Assembly: GCF_000010725.1 (NCBI RefSeq)
Contig: NC_013854.1
Span: 2,757,001-2,821,000, forward strand
Length of the DNA stretch: 64,000 nucleotides
Source: Azospirillum sp. B510
GTDB taxonomy: Bacteria > Pseudomonadota > Alphaproteobacteria > Azospirillales > Azospirillaceae
Direction of reading: 5' to 3'
Notes under the pieces: model-generated
Database searches by the model: none
What the model was told of the DNA's origin: nothing
What the model saw: the letters and a program-made list of their open reading frames with translations, nothing else
Part shown: positions 55,702-64,000 of the stretch, piece after piece
How positions within the stretch are numbered: position 1 is the stretch's first letter
Layout: every line of letters begins with the position of its first letter
Position numbers and translations under genes: made by a program

Positions 55702-55717
55702 GGTATCAAATGAAACT
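55702..55717. promoter_or_regulatory. Shared operator copy 3 (flavin hydroxylase / PaaY-like)
   Basis: GGTATC-AAAT-GAAACT, 10 of 12 arm positions of AGTTTC-N4-GAAACT. It stands in the 263-base divergent gap, about 100 bases before the hydroxylase ATG. Confidence 0.6.
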
Positions 55718-55718
55718 A

Positions 55719-55735
55719 TATGGTTGGCGACCATA
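55719..55735. promoter_or_regulatory. Palindrome TATGGT-N5-ACCATA
   Basis: Perfect 6-base arms directly beside the shared operator, continuing into ACCATAATGGT (55730-55740). A second regulator site or an extended one; no recurrence found elsewhere apart from a partial ACCATAATTG at 45903-45912. Confidence 0.4.
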
Positions 55736-55815
55736 ATGGTTCAACGCAAACCGGTCCGCCACGCACCCCCGCTGCCAAGGCGTCCGATCAAGGTTTCCCG
55801 GGGAGGAAACGCTCA

Positions 55816-57471
55816 ATGCACGCGACCTTCGACTATCCGAAATACCGCTTCGTCCCATCGCAGGAGCAGCGCACCGGCACCGTCCGGCGCCATCCGGTGG
55901 TGATCATCGGCGCCGGCCCGGTCGGGCTGACCGCGGCGCTCGACTTCGCGCGCAAGGGCGTGCCGGTGGTGGTGCTCGACGCCGAGGATACCGTCAGCGT
56001 CGGCAGCCGCGCCGTCTGCTATGCCAAGCGGGCGCTGGAGGTGTGGGACCGGCTGGGTGTCGGCCGGCGCATGATCGACAAGGGGGTCGTGTGGAAGATC
56101 GGCAAGGTCTTCAACGGCGACCGCATGGTGTACCAGTTCGACCTGCTGCCGGAACCGGACCACAAGATCCCGGCCTTCATCAACCTCCAGCAATATTACC
56201 TGGAGGATTTCCTGGTCACCGAAGCCTTGGACAGCGCGCTGATCGACCTGCGCTGGCTCTCCCGCGTCGTCTCCGCCCGGCGGGAGGACGACCATGTGGC
56301 GCTTCAGGTGGAGACGCCCGACGGCGTCCATGCGGTCGAGGCCGATTGGGTCATCGCCTGCGACGGCGCCAAATCGTCGGTGCGCAAGATGCTGGGGCTG
56401 GACTTCCAGGGCGAGGTGTTCAAGGATCGCTTCCTGATCGCCGACGTGGTGATGAAGGCCGATTTCCCGGCGGAGCGCTGGTTCTGGTTCGACCCGCCCT
56501 TCCACCGCCGGCAGTCGGCGCTGCTGCACATGCAGCCCGACAATGTCTGGCGCCTGGATTTCCAGCTCGGCTGGGACGCCGACCCCGAGGAGGAGAGGAA
56601 ACCGGAGCGCGTCATCCCCCGCGTCCAGGCGATGCTGGGCGCCGACACGCCGTTCGAACTGGAATGGGTGTCGGTCTACACCTTCCAGTGCCGGCGGCTG
56701 GAGCGGTTCCGCCATGGCCGCATCCTGTTCGCCGGCGATTCGGCGCATCAGGTCTCGCCCTTCGGCGCCCGCGGCGCCAACAGCGGCGTGCCCGACGCCG
56801 ACAATCTGGTGTGGAAGCTGGCGCTGGTGCTGGACGGCAAGGCGCCGGACTCGCTGCTGGACAGCTATGACGCGGAACGGGTGGCGGCGGCGAGGGAGAA
56901 CATCCTGAACTCCACCCGCTCCACCGACTTCATCACGCCCAAGAGCGAGATGAGCCGCGTCTTCCGCGACGCCGTGCTGGAACTGGCGGCGGACCATCCC
57001 TTCGCCCGCTCGCTGGTCAATTCCGGCCGGCTGTCCACCCCGACCACCTACAATGACAGCCCGCTGAACACGCCGGACGGCGACGCCTTCGCCGGCGGGA
57101 TGGTGCCGGGGGCGCCGGCCACCGACGCGCCGGTCGAACGTGACGGCCAGCCGGGCTGGCTGATGGAGGCGCTGGATGGGCGCTTCGTCGTGCTCTATGC
57201 CGCCGGGGACGGGCCGGTCCCGGCCGAGGTGGCGGACACGCTGGACCGCCTGGCCGCCGGACCGCTGCCGCTGGCCTGGCACGCCGTGACCACGCGACGC
57301 CGCGGCATCGCCGGCGCGCTGGTGGACAGCGCCGGCCGCTTGCGCGAACGCTACGACCTGACGCCCGGCAGCGTCTATCTGATCCGCCCCGACCAGCATG
57401 TCGCCGCGCGCTGGCGCCGCTTCGACGCCGCCGCCCTGTCCGCCGCGCTCGACCGCGCGACCGGTCGCTGA
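55816..57471 (+). CDS. mhaA: FAD-dependent aromatic hydroxylase, 3-hydroxyphenylacetate 6-hydroxylase-like
   Basis: 551 residues from ATG 55816 (GAGGAAAC upstream). Class A flavoprotein monooxygenase: GxGxxG site VVIIGAGPVGLTAALDFARKG, DG motif VIACDGAKSSVRK, GD motif RILFAGDSAHQVSPFGARGANSG, plus the C-terminal thioredoxin-like domain. With the following 67-residue gene it matches the two-component 3-hydroxyphenylacetate hydroxylase MhaAB of Pseudomonas putida (flavoprotein plus small coupling protein), which makes homogentisate. The neighbouring hmgA, fahA, maiA support this. Other MhpA-type substrates (3-hydroxybenzoate, resorcinol) remain possible. Confidence 0.8.
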   Translation: MHATFDYPKYRFVPSQEQRTGTVRRHPVVIIGAGPVGLTAALDFARKGVPVVVLDAEDTVSVGSRAVCYAKRALEVWDRLGVGRRMIDKGVVWKIGKVFNGDRMVYQFDLLPEPDHKIPAFINLQQYYLEDFLVTEALDSALIDLRWLSRVVSARREDDHVALQVETPDGVHAVEADWVIACDGAKSSVRKMLGLDFQGEVFKDRFLIADVVMKADFPAERWFWFDPPFHRRQSALLHMQPDNVWRLDFQLGWDADPEEERKPERVIPRVQAMLGADTPFELEWVSVYTFQCRRLERFRHGRILFAGDSAHQVSPFGARGANSGVPDADNLVWKLALVLDGKAPDSLLDSYDAERVAAARENILNSTRSTDFITPKSEMSRVFRDAVLELAADHPFARSLVNSGRLSTPTTYNDSPLNTPDGDAFAGGMVPGAPATDAPVERDGQPGWLMEALDGRFVVLYAAGDGPVPAEVADTLDRLAAGPLPLAWHAVTTRRRGIAGALVDSAGRLRERYDLTPGSVYLIRPDQHVAARWRRFDAAALSAALDRATGR

Positions 57472-57494
57472 CCCCCGATTTCCGGAGCCCCACC

Positions 57495-57698
57495 ATGGCC
57501 GACCTGATCACCGCGCGGCGATTCGCCAACCCGGACGACGTCTACCAGCTTCTGATCGACAGCCACCGCGACCTGTCCCCCGACCAGAGCGCGCGCCTGA
57601 ACGCCAAGCTGATCCTGCTGCTCGCCAACCATATCGGCGATGCGGCGGTCCTGGCCGAGGCGCTGCGGCTGGCGCGGCAGGGGGTGGAGCGGGAGTAG
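57495..57698 (+). CDS. mhaB: Small partner of the flavin hydroxylase (DUF2783)
   Basis: 67 residues, all-helical: LITARRFANPDDVYQLLIDSHRDLSPDQSARLNAKLILLLANHIGD. DUF2783 proteins occur just after FAD hydroxylases of this class; in the MhaAB system the small subunit couples NADH use to hydroxylation. Starts 23 bases after the flavoprotein stop. Confidence 0.75.
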   Translation: MADLITARRFANPDDVYQLLIDSHRDLSPDQSARLNAKLILLLANHIGDAAVLAEALRLARQGVERE

Positions 57699-57788
57699 GG
57701 AACGCCCCCAATCCCTGCCCCGCTGACGCCAAGCCCGAGATGGCGTACAAAGGCGCATAACCCGTCCCTCGCGGAGACCGCGCCCGCC

Positions 57789-59237
57789 ATGCCGCCTGCC
57801 CTGCCGTCCGCCCCAGCGTCCGTCGCGACTTTGCGCCGCCTGTTCCTCCCGCTGTTCATGCTGCTGTGCGGCGGCCCCGCCCTGGCGACCTCCGCCCTGG
57901 CCGAAGGCCTGACGCAGACGGCGCTGTCGATCCCGGCCCGCTTCCCCGACGGCAGCGCGGCGACGCTGGAGGCGACGCTGCTGCGGCCCGACGGTCCCGG
58001 CCGCTATCCCATCGCCATCCTCAGCCACGGCACGCCGCGCGATCCGGCGGACCGGGCGCAGATGACGCCGCTACGCTATCTGCCGGAAGCGCGCGAGTTC
58101 GCCCGGCGCGGCTGGGCGGTGGTGACGGTGATGCGGCGCGGCTATGGCGGGTCGGACGGCCCCTATAGCGAGACGACCGGCTCCTGCAACAATCCCGACT
58201 ATCTGCGCTCCGCCCGCCAGAGCGCCGAGGACCTGCGCCAGGCCATCCGCTATGTGGCGGAACAGCCCTATGCCGACGCCAGCCGCATCCTGGCGGTCGG
58301 GGTGTCGGCCGGCGGGCTGGCCAGCGTCGCGCTCGGCGCCGATGCGCCGCCGGGCCTGAAGGCGGTCATCAGCTTCGCCGGCGGCCGCGGCTCCATCGCC
58401 GACAACGAGGTCTGCCAGGAGAACCGGCTGATCGCCGCCTTCGGCACGCTGGGCCGCAGCTCGCGCGTGCCCAGCCTGTGGATCTATGCCGAGAACGACC
58501 TGTTCTTCGGCCCCGCCCTCGCCAGGCGCCTGTGGGAGGCCTTCACCCAGGAGGGCGGACGGGCCGAGTTCATCGCCGCCCCGCCCAACGGCAAGGACGG
58601 CCATGGCTTCTTCAGCGCCGCCATCCCGCAATGGACGCCGATGGTGGACAGCTTCCTGGCGCAAAACGGGCTGGTCCTGCGCGGCACGCCGATCGCGCTG
58701 TCGCTGCCGGCGCTGCCGCCGCCGCCCGAACTGTCCGCCGCCAACCGGGCCAAGTTCCCCGCCTATGTCGAGGCCGGCGCCAACAAGGCCTTCGCCGTGT
58801 CGCCCGACGGCGCCTATGGCTGGAAGTCCGGCATGCGCAGCCTGGACGAGGCGCAGAAGGGCGCGCTGGAGAACTGCTCCTCCCACACCCAGAAGGGCTG
58901 CCGCATCGCCTATCTCAACGACCGCCCGGCCGGGGCCGCCGCGGATATGACCACCACAAGCGCGCCCGCCTTCGCCGCACCGGCGGAGGGGCCGCGCGGC
59001 AGCCGCGGCGGGCTGGAACCGCCGGCGGAACTGTCGGCATCCGGACGCGACAAGTTCGGCGCCTATGTGACCGCACCGGGGCGCAAGGCCTTCGCCGTGT
59101 CGCAGGACGGCGCCTTCGGCTGGAAATCCGGCATGTCCAGCGAGGATGCCGCCCGCCGCGGCGCGCTCGACAATTGCGCCAAATTCACCAGCCACACCTG
59201 CTATGTCGTGATCGTCGACGACCGGTCGCTGCGGTGA
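57789..59237 (+). CDS. Secreted alpha/beta hydrolase with two C-terminal DUF4189-like repeats
   Basis: 482 residues. Signal peptide with core FLPLFMLLCGGPALATSALA. Hydrolase domain: HGTPRDPADR (oxyanion), nucleophile elbow GVSAGGLAS, acid AENDLFF, catalytic His GKDGHGFF; resembles dienelactone-hydrolase-like esterases. Then two homologous repeats (about residues 316-385 and 405-480) sharing KFxAYV, KAFAVSxDGAxGWKSGM, GALxNC and a second Cys before VVxxDDR, each with a probable disulfide. Exported; substrate unknown. Not obviously part of the aromatic operon (90-base gap). Confidence 0.8.
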   Translation: MPPALPSAPASVATLRRLFLPLFMLLCGGPALATSALAEGLTQTALSIPARFPDGSAATLEATLLRPDGPGRYPIAILSHGTPRDPADRAQMTPLRYLPEAREFARRGWAVVTVMRRGYGGSDGPYSETTGSCNNPDYLRSARQSAEDLRQAIRYVAEQPYADASRILAVGVSAGGLASVALGADAPPGLKAVISFAGGRGSIADNEVCQENRLIAAFGTLGRSSRVPSLWIYAENDLFFGPALARRLWEAFTQEGGRAEFIAAPPNGKDGHGFFSAAIPQWTPMVDSFLAQNGLVLRGTPIALSLPALPPPPELSAANRAKFPAYVEAGANKAFAVSPDGAYGWKSGMRSLDEAQKGALENCSSHTQKGCRIAYLNDRPAGAAADMTTTSAPAFAAPAEGPRGSRGGLEPPAELSASGRDKFGAYVTAPGRKAFAVSQDGAFGWKSGMSSEDAARRGALDNCAKFTSHTCYVVIVDDRSLR

Positions 59238-59257
59238 GGACGGACATCCGCTGAACG

Positions 59258-59293
59258 AAAAAGGCCCGTCCGCGATGCCGGACGGGCCTTTTT
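59258..59293. terminator. Bidirectional terminator, hydrolase / infC
   Basis: A 15-base arm (59258-59272, A5 then GGCCCGTCCG) is exactly complementary to 59279-59293 (CGGACGGGCC then T5), with a 6-base loop. A- and T-tails allow termination on both strands. Confidence 0.92.
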
Positions 59294-59321
59294 TTCCATA
59301 CTCGCAGACCGGACCAGCGCG

Positions 59322-59858
59322 TCAGCGCGGGGCCAGCACCATGATCATCTGGCGGCCTTCGAGCTTCGGCATCTGCTCGACCTTCGCCAGCTCGTCCAAC
59401 GCGTCGCGGACGCGGACCAGCACATTCATACCCAGATCCTGATGCGCCATCTCGCGGCCGCGGAAGCGCATGGTCACCTTGACCTTGTCACCTTCCTCAA
59501 GGAAACGGCGCGCCGCGCGCATCTTCACGTCATAGTCGTTGTCATCGATGTTCGGCCGGAGCTTGATCTCCTTGACCTCGATGATCTTCTGCTTCTTGCG
59601 GGCCTCGTTCGCCTTCTTCTGCGCCTCGTACTTGAACTTGCCATAGTCGAGGATTTTGCAGACGGGCGGTTCGGCCTGGGGAGCGACCTCGACAAGGTCG
59701 AGGCCGGCATCCTCGGCGGCCAGCAGAGCATCGCGCAACGACACCACCCCGATCATCTCGCCGTCGGCACCGACGAGACGAACGGAACGAGCCGAGATCT
59801 CCCGGTTAACCCGCGGTCCATCGCGGGTCGGGGCGGCTTCGGACGGGATCCTGGCTAT
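59322..59858 (-). CDS. infC: Translation initiation factor IF-3
   Basis: 178 residues if read from AUA at 59858. IF-3 N-domain ([40 protein letters not shown]), linker of Lys/Glu and C-domain ([34 protein letters not shown]). The frame opens at a GTG at 59885 without a ribosome site, whereas GGAG stands eight bases before the ATA codon that gives the usual N-terminus IARIP...TRDGPRVN. infC classically uses a rare start codon for autoregulation. Follows thrS by 75 bases. The usual rpmI-rplT genes do not follow; a terminator does. Confidence 0.93.
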   Translation of the reverse strand: MARIPSEAAPTRDGPRVNREISARSVRLVGADGEMIGVVSLRDALLAAEDAGLDLVEVAPQAEPPVCKILDYGKFKYEAQKKANEARKKQKIIEVKEIKLRPNIDDNDYDVKMRAARRFLEEGDKVKVTMRFRGREMAHQDLGMNVLVRVRDALDELAKVEQMPKLEGRQMIMVLAPR

Positions 59859-59933
59859 GGACGCTTCTCCATGATCTGAAACCACGCGGAAACCGGCCGT
59901 CCAGAGGAGCGGCCGGCGGCGTCGCGCGGTCGG

Positions 59934-61898
59934 TTAAAACGGCGAATCGGCCACCAGACCGCCGGCCGGCGATTTGGCGTCCTCGATCAGTTTAGCCACG
60001 GCATCGTCAAGGGCAAGAATTTCCTGATCCTTGCCGCCCAGCACGCGCAGCGCGACCGTCCGCTCCTCCGCCTCGCGCTTTCCGACGACCAGCATCAACG
60101 GGACCTTCTGGAGGCTGTGCTCGCGCACCTTCAGATTGATCTTTTCGTTGCGGGTGTCGAGTTCGACGCGCAGACCCTTGCGCTTCAACAGCTTGGCGAC
60201 CTCGACGGCATAATCGTCGGCCTCGCTGGTGATGGTGGCCACGGTCACCTGGACCGGCGACAGCCACAGCGGGAACTTGCCGGCGTAATGCTCGATCAGC
60301 ATGCCGATGAAGCGTTCCATCGAGCCCAGGATCGCCCGGTGCAGCATGATCGGCCGGTGGCGCGCGCCATCCTCGCCGATATAGCTGGCATCGAGTCGTT
60401 CCGGCAGGTTGGGGTCATACTGCAAGGTGCCGCACTGCCAGGTGCGGCCGATGGCGTCGGTCAGGTGGAATTCCACCTTCGGGCCGTAGAAGGCGCCCTC
60501 GCCCGGCAGTTCCTCATACTCCAGCCCGGCGTCGCGCAGCGCCTGGGCCAGCGCGCCCTCGGCACGGTCCCACAGCTCGTCGGCACCGGTGCGGACATCC
60601 GGGCGCAGCGCCAGCTTCACCGAGATCTGGTCGAATCCCAGATCCTTGTAGACGCCGAGTTGCAGCTTGAAATACTCGGCCGCCTCGCTCTGCACCTGAT
60701 CCTCGGTGCAGAAGATGTGGGCGTCGTCCTGGGTGAAGGCGCGCACGCGCATGATGCCGTGCAGCGCGCCCGACGGCTCGTTGCGGTGGCAGGCGCCGAA
60801 CTCCGCCATGCGGATCGGCAGGTCGCGGTAGGAGCGCAGGCCGTTGCGGAAGATCTGGACATGGCCGGGGCAGTTCATCGGCTTGATGCCCAGCAGCTTC
60901 TCGCCGCCGTCGGCCTCCACCTTGAACATGTTGTCGCCATACATGTCCCAGTGGCCGGACGCCTTGAACAGCGAGCTGTCGATCAGCTGCGGCGTCTTCA
61001 CCTCGACATAGTCGGCGGCCTTCAGCTTGGTGCGGATGTAGGTCTCCAGCGTCCGGTAGAGCGTCCAGCCTTTCGGATGCCAGAACACCGAGCCGACCGC
61101 CTCCTCCTGGACATGGAACAGGTCGAGTTCCTTGCCCAGCTTGCGGTGGTCGCGCTTCTCCGCCTCCTCGATCTGGTGCAGATAGGCCTTCAGCTCCTTC
61201 TCGTCGCGCCAGGCGGTGCCGTAGATGCGCTGGAGCATCGGGTTGCGGCTGTCGCCGCGCCAGTAGGCGCCGGCCACCTTCATCAGCTTGAAGCCCTGGC
61301 CGACCTTGCCGGTGGTCATGGCGTGCGGACCGCGGCACAGATCCAGCCAGTCGCCCTGGCGGTAGACCGACACCGGCTCGCCCTGCGGGATCGTCTCGAT
61401 CAGCTCGGCCTTGTAATGCTCGCCGAGCTTCTTGAAATAGGCGATGGCCTCGTCGCGGTCCCAGACCTCGCGCAGGATCGGGATGTCGGCGGCGACCAGC
61501 TCGCGCATCTTCGCCTCGATCTTCTCCAGATCCTCGGGCGTGAACGGCTCGTCGCGCGCGAAGTCATAGTAGAAGCCGGTGGCGATCGACGGGCCGATCG
61601 TGACCTGCGTGCCGGGATAGAGCTTCTGCACCGCATCGGCCAGCACATGGGCGGCGTCGTGGCGGATGACCTCGAGAGCGTCGCCGTGGTTGCGCGTGAC
61701 GATCTCGATCCTGGCGTTGGTGGTGACGGTGGTGGTGAGGTCCTTCACCGTGCCGTCGATCTTGACGGCAAGCGCATCTTTGGCCAGGCGCGAACCGATG
61801 GACTGGGCGATCTCAAGCCCGGTCACCGGCCGGTCGAACTCCCGCACGCTGCCGTCGGGCAGCGTGATGGCGATGTTGGACGTCACCGAAGTCACCAT
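59934..61898 (-). CDS. thrS: Threonyl-tRNA synthetase
   Basis: 654 residues, full length. TGS domain at the start ([21 protein letters not shown]), editing domain with the HxxxH (HDAAHVLAD) and C/H motif, class II core (motif 2 [26 protein letters not shown], motif 3 [21 protein letters not shown]) and anticodon-binding domain. Catalytic zinc ligands are in [13 protein letters not shown] 61898 fixed by the TGS domain; the open frame continues upstream. Forms an operon with infC. Confidence 0.97.
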   Translation of the reverse strand: MVTSVTSNIAITLPDGSVREFDRPVTGLEIAQSIGSRLAKDALAVKIDGTVKDLTTTVTTNARIEIVTRNHGDALEVIRHDAAHVLADAVQKLYPGTQVTIGPSIATGFYYDFARDEPFTPEDLEKIEAKMRELVAADIPILREVWDRDEAIAYFKKLGEHYKAELIETIPQGEPVSVYRQGDWLDLCRGPHAMTTGKVGQGFKLMKVAGAYWRGDSRNPMLQRIYGTAWRDEKELKAYLHQIEEAEKRDHRKLGKELDLFHVQEEAVGSVFWHPKGWTLYRTLETYIRTKLKAADYVEVKTPQLIDSSLFKASGHWDMYGDNMFKVEADGGEKLLGIKPMNCPGHVQIFRNGLRSYRDLPIRMAEFGACHRNEPSGALHGIMRVRAFTQDDAHIFCTEDQVQSEAAEYFKLQLGVYKDLGFDQISVKLALRPDVRTGADELWDRAEGALAQALRDAGLEYEELPGEGAFYGPKVEFHLTDAIGRTWQCGTLQYDPNLPERLDASYIGEDGARHRPIMLHRAILGSMERFIGMLIEHYAGKFPLWLSPVQVTVATITSEADDYAVEVAKLLKRKGLRVELDTRNEKINLKVREHSLQKVPLMLVVGKREAEERTVALRVLGGKDQEILALDDAVAKLIEDAKSPAGGLVADSPF

Positions 61899-62031
61899 TT
61901 CACTAAGTGTTGGTCTCACCCGCATCGGGTGCCCGGACATCGCCGGGAACGCGAAATTTCCATCGCGGCATGGGGGAATGTCAAGCGCGGCTGCGGAAAT
62001 CAAGGCACGCACGCCGCAAGCGTTTGCTCCC

Positions 62032-63345
62032 TCACTCCGGCTTGCGGCTCAGCCTCGGTTCGCCGAACAGGTAGCCCTGGCCGAAGTCGAAGCCGGTGTC
62101 GAGCACCTCGACCAGCTGGTTCTCGGTCTCGATCTTCTCGACGATCAGGTCGATTCCCTCGGCGACGCAGCGATGGCGCAGCTCGCGGACGCGCGCGGCG
62201 TTGGCGGAGTCGAGCACCAGGGCGCGGTCCAGCTTGATGCAGCGGAATTCGTGGCGCAGCAGCCGGTCGATGTCGATGGCGAGATCCGTCACCTGATCCA
62301 TCGAGAAGCGGAAGCCCAGCCGCGCCAGCTGCGACAGGATGCCCATCGTCACCGCCCCGCCGGCGTTCAAGGCGTGCTGGCTCAGCTCGAACATCAGCTT
62401 GGGCACCAGGGCGTGGTTCTGCGCCATCATGTTCAGGAACTGGCGCATGAACTCCGCATCGGCCAGCGTCGCGGCGGAGATGTTGGCGAAGAAGCCGATG
62501 GCGTGCTGGCGCCGCTCCGTCTCGCGGATCAGCTGGACGCAGCGGACCAGCTGGAGATTGTCGATGGTGGCGATCAGCCCTTCGCGCGCGGCGATGTCGA
62601 GATAGCGGTCGGGCATGATCTGCTGCCCGTCGGCGGCCCGCACGCGGGAGAACACCTCGTAGAAGCGGTGTTTGCGCTGGGGCAGGCTGACGACGGGCTG
62701 GAGATAGACGTCGATGCGGTCGGCCTTCAGCGCGTCGCGCACCGCCTCCAGCACCGCGGCGTCATTCATCGGCATCGGCATGCGAGGCGGAGCGGGTGAA
62801 GCGGGTGAAGCGGAAGCGGGCGGCGGCACGGCCGGGTCGGGACGGCGCTCGGCGCTGGCGGCGGGCGGACGCGGGGCGCGACGCTCGGTCAGGCGGGCGA
62901 CCAGCGATTGCAGCAGCTTCACCTCCTGCATCACCGCGTCATAGCGGGCGCCGCCATCGGCCCCGGCTCCCGGTTCGGCGGCAAGGCGCCGCTCCAGCAG
63001 ATCGGCCAGTTCCTCCACCCGATCGTTCAGGCGGGCGACGCGGCGGGCCGCCTTGCGCTCGCGCTCCAGCCGCGTCGCCACCTCATGGACCAGCGCCCCG
63101 GCCAGCACCACCAGCGCGCCGGCCAGCCCGGCCACCAGCGGATCCCCCTCCGGACGCAGCGCCCACAGCGCCGCGGCGGTCGCCCCCCCGGCGATCAGGT
63201 AGGCCAGCGCATAGACGAGATGCGTCAGCAGGGTCATCGCGGAAACCGCGACGTCGTGGATGGGGCTGGCGGTGGAACGGGTGTTTCCAGGGCGGAGGCT
63301 TTCCGGACGAGGATCGGCGGTCAGGGCGTTCAGCGGGGCGTTCAT
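62032..63345 (-). CDS. Membrane-anchored EAL-domain protein with altered active site
   Basis: 437 residues from ATG 63345 (GGAGG ten bases before). Two membrane helices ([46 protein letters not shown]), a coiled coil (about 95-165), a Pro/Ala-rich linker and an EAL domain. EAL itself reads EVF (FYEVFSRV), and the DDFG motif reads MDQV, losing the second Asp; [18 protein letters not shown] and [13 protein letters not shown] are kept. It probably binds but hydrolyses c-di-GMP poorly or not at all, acting as a receptor or scaffold. Confidence 0.85.
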   Translation of the reverse strand: MNAPLNALTADPRPESLRPGNTRSTASPIHDVAVSAMTLLTHLVYALAYLIAGGATAAALWALRPEGDPLVAGLAGALVVLAGALVHEVATRLERERKAARRVARLNDRVEELADLLERRLAAEPGAGADGGARYDAVMQEVKLLQSLVARLTERRAPRPPAASAERRPDPAVPPPASASPASPAPPRMPMPMNDAAVLEAVRDALKADRIDVYLQPVVSLPQRKHRFYEVFSRVRAADGQQIMPDRYLDIAAREGLIATIDNLQLVRCVQLIRETERRQHAIGFFANISAATLADAEFMRQFLNMMAQNHALVPKLMFELSQHALNAGGAVTMGILSQLARLGFRFSMDQVTDLAIDIDRLLRHEFRCIKLDRALVLDSANAARVRELRHRCVAEGIDLIVEKIETENQLVEVLDTGFDFGQGYLFGEPRLSRKPE

Positions 63346-63488
63346 GGGGATGCTGCCTCCGGCATCGGCATCACACGGAACCGGGCGGGCATCCCACAGC
63401 TTACCCCACTGTCGGGTCACCCGCTTGACGATCCGTTAATGCTACGTCCGCGCCCGCCCCATCCTGCGCAGCAGGGCTGCGCGGGGCG

Positions 63489-64000
63489 TCAGCGGTGATC
63501 CGCCCCCACCGCCTCGGCGACCGAGCGGAAGCCGTCGCGGCGCAGCAGCTCCGCCAGCTCGCGGCGGATGCGGTGGACCACCGCCGGCCCGGCATAGACC
63601 ATCGCCGAATAGAGCTGGACCAGCGAGGCGCCGGCCCGGATCTTGGCATAGGCGTCGGCCCCCGTCGCCACGCCGCCGACCCCGACGATCGGCAGCTTGC
63701 CGCCGGTCAGCGCATAGATCTCGCGCAGGACGGAGGTGGAGGGCTCGAACAGCGGCGCGCCGGACAGGCCGCCGGCCTCGCCGCGCAGGGCCGCCGGGAT
63801 GATGTCGGGCCGGGCGATGGTGGTGTTGGAGACGATCAGCCCGTCGATGCCGCTCTCCAGCGCCACCGCGGCGATGTCGCTCTTGTCCTCCACCGTCAGG
63901 TCGGGGGCGATCTTCAGCAGCAACGGCGGATCGCGGGTCAGGCCGCAGGACGCCCGCGCCTCCAGCACCCGCTCCAGCAGGGCGCGCAGCGGGTCGCGGC
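63489..64000 (-). CDS. pyrD: Dihydroorotate dehydrogenase (quinone), C-terminal part
   Basis: Truncated by the window edge; about 170 C-terminal residues are present. FMN-binding class 2 PyrD: LLLKIAPDLTVEDK, GLIVSNTTIARP, the phosphate grip LPIVGVGGVATGADAYAKIRAGASLVQLYSAMVY, and the helix RIRRELAELLRRDG. Oxidises dihydroorotate to orotate in pyrimidine synthesis, passing electrons to quinone. Monocistronic as far as can be seen. Confidence 0.95.
   Translation of the reverse strand, partial: RDPLRALLERVLEARASCGLTRDPPLLLKIAPDLTVEDKSDIAAVALESGIDGLIVSNTTIARPDIIPAALRGEAGGLSGAPLFEPSTSVLREIYALTGGKLPIVGVGGVATGADAYAKIRAGASLVQLYSAMVYAGPAVVHRIRRELAELLRRDGFRSVAEAVGADHR

Overview
The window is a single stretch of very GC-rich chromosome with strong third-position GC bias. 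It has no insertion sequence, phage gene, CRISPR array or recognisable tRNA/rRNA gene. The gene content points to a free-living, respiring, diazotrophic alphaproteobacterium of the Rhodospirillales, most like Azospirillum. Evidence: a CowN gene (protects nitrogenase from CO) beside a PAS-LytTR regulator of the RcoM type, an RpoE/ChrR-type ECF sigma factor, an NnrU membrane protein behind an FNR/NnrR-type box, many large hybrid histidine kinases, and an aromatic-acid catabolic cluster. No 16S or marker phylogeny is present, so the genus is an inference.

Layout. 1-9 kb (all minus): ECF sigma factor with its own ECF-type promoter, a tandem MoeA pair (one fused to a periplasmic-binding-like domain, one degenerate), a REC-GGDEF response regulator and a 1300-residue hybrid kinase. 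9-16 kb: PQQ-type sugar dehydrogenase, then the co-directional run lpxD-trmJ-rcoM-cowN, a cupin, an OmpA-like protein and an orphan TRAP binding protein. 16-24 kb: a pair of unknown membrane/coiled-coil genes, acetyl-CoA synthetase, a small unknown gene, housekeeping enzymes (EVE, YciI, exonuclease, NUDIX) and a methyltransferase. 24-40 kb: aconitase, two more hybrid kinases, an amidoligase/glutamine-amidotransferase pair, DedA with an OmpA gene remnant, NnrU, a CBS protein, a double cold-shock-domain protein with a Gly/Arg linker, secreted low-complexity proteins and a DMT transporter.

40-58 kb is the most coherent block: a homogentisate-centred aromatic-acid cluster. It holds maleylacetoacetate isomerase, a complete Liv-type ABC importer, a PaaX-family regulator, a ferritin-like diiron oxygenase with its own 2Fe-2S/FAD reductase, a chemoreceptor, fumarylacetoacetate hydrolase, homogentisate dioxygenase, a MarR regulator, a PaaY-like hexapeptide protein and a two-component 3-hydroxyphenylacetate hydroxylase-like pair (flavoprotein plus 67-residue partner). 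Two separate sets of shared operator-like sequences split it. A motif AGTTTC-N4-GAAACT lies before liv/mai, hmgA-fahA/marR and the flavin hydroxylase. A different bipartite motif, GTGAYACA-N25-YGTRTCAY, lies before both the PaaX-like gene and the diiron oxygenase, the latter also having a perfect FNR/FixK box. My reading is a classical 3-hydroxyphenylacetate-to-homogentisate pathway plus an undescribed, oxygen-regulated diiron hydroxylase module feeding it.

58-64 kb: a secreted alpha/beta hydrolase with tandem C-terminal repeats, infC (apparently with an AUA start) and thrS, a partly degenerate EAL protein and the 3' part of pyrD running off the window.
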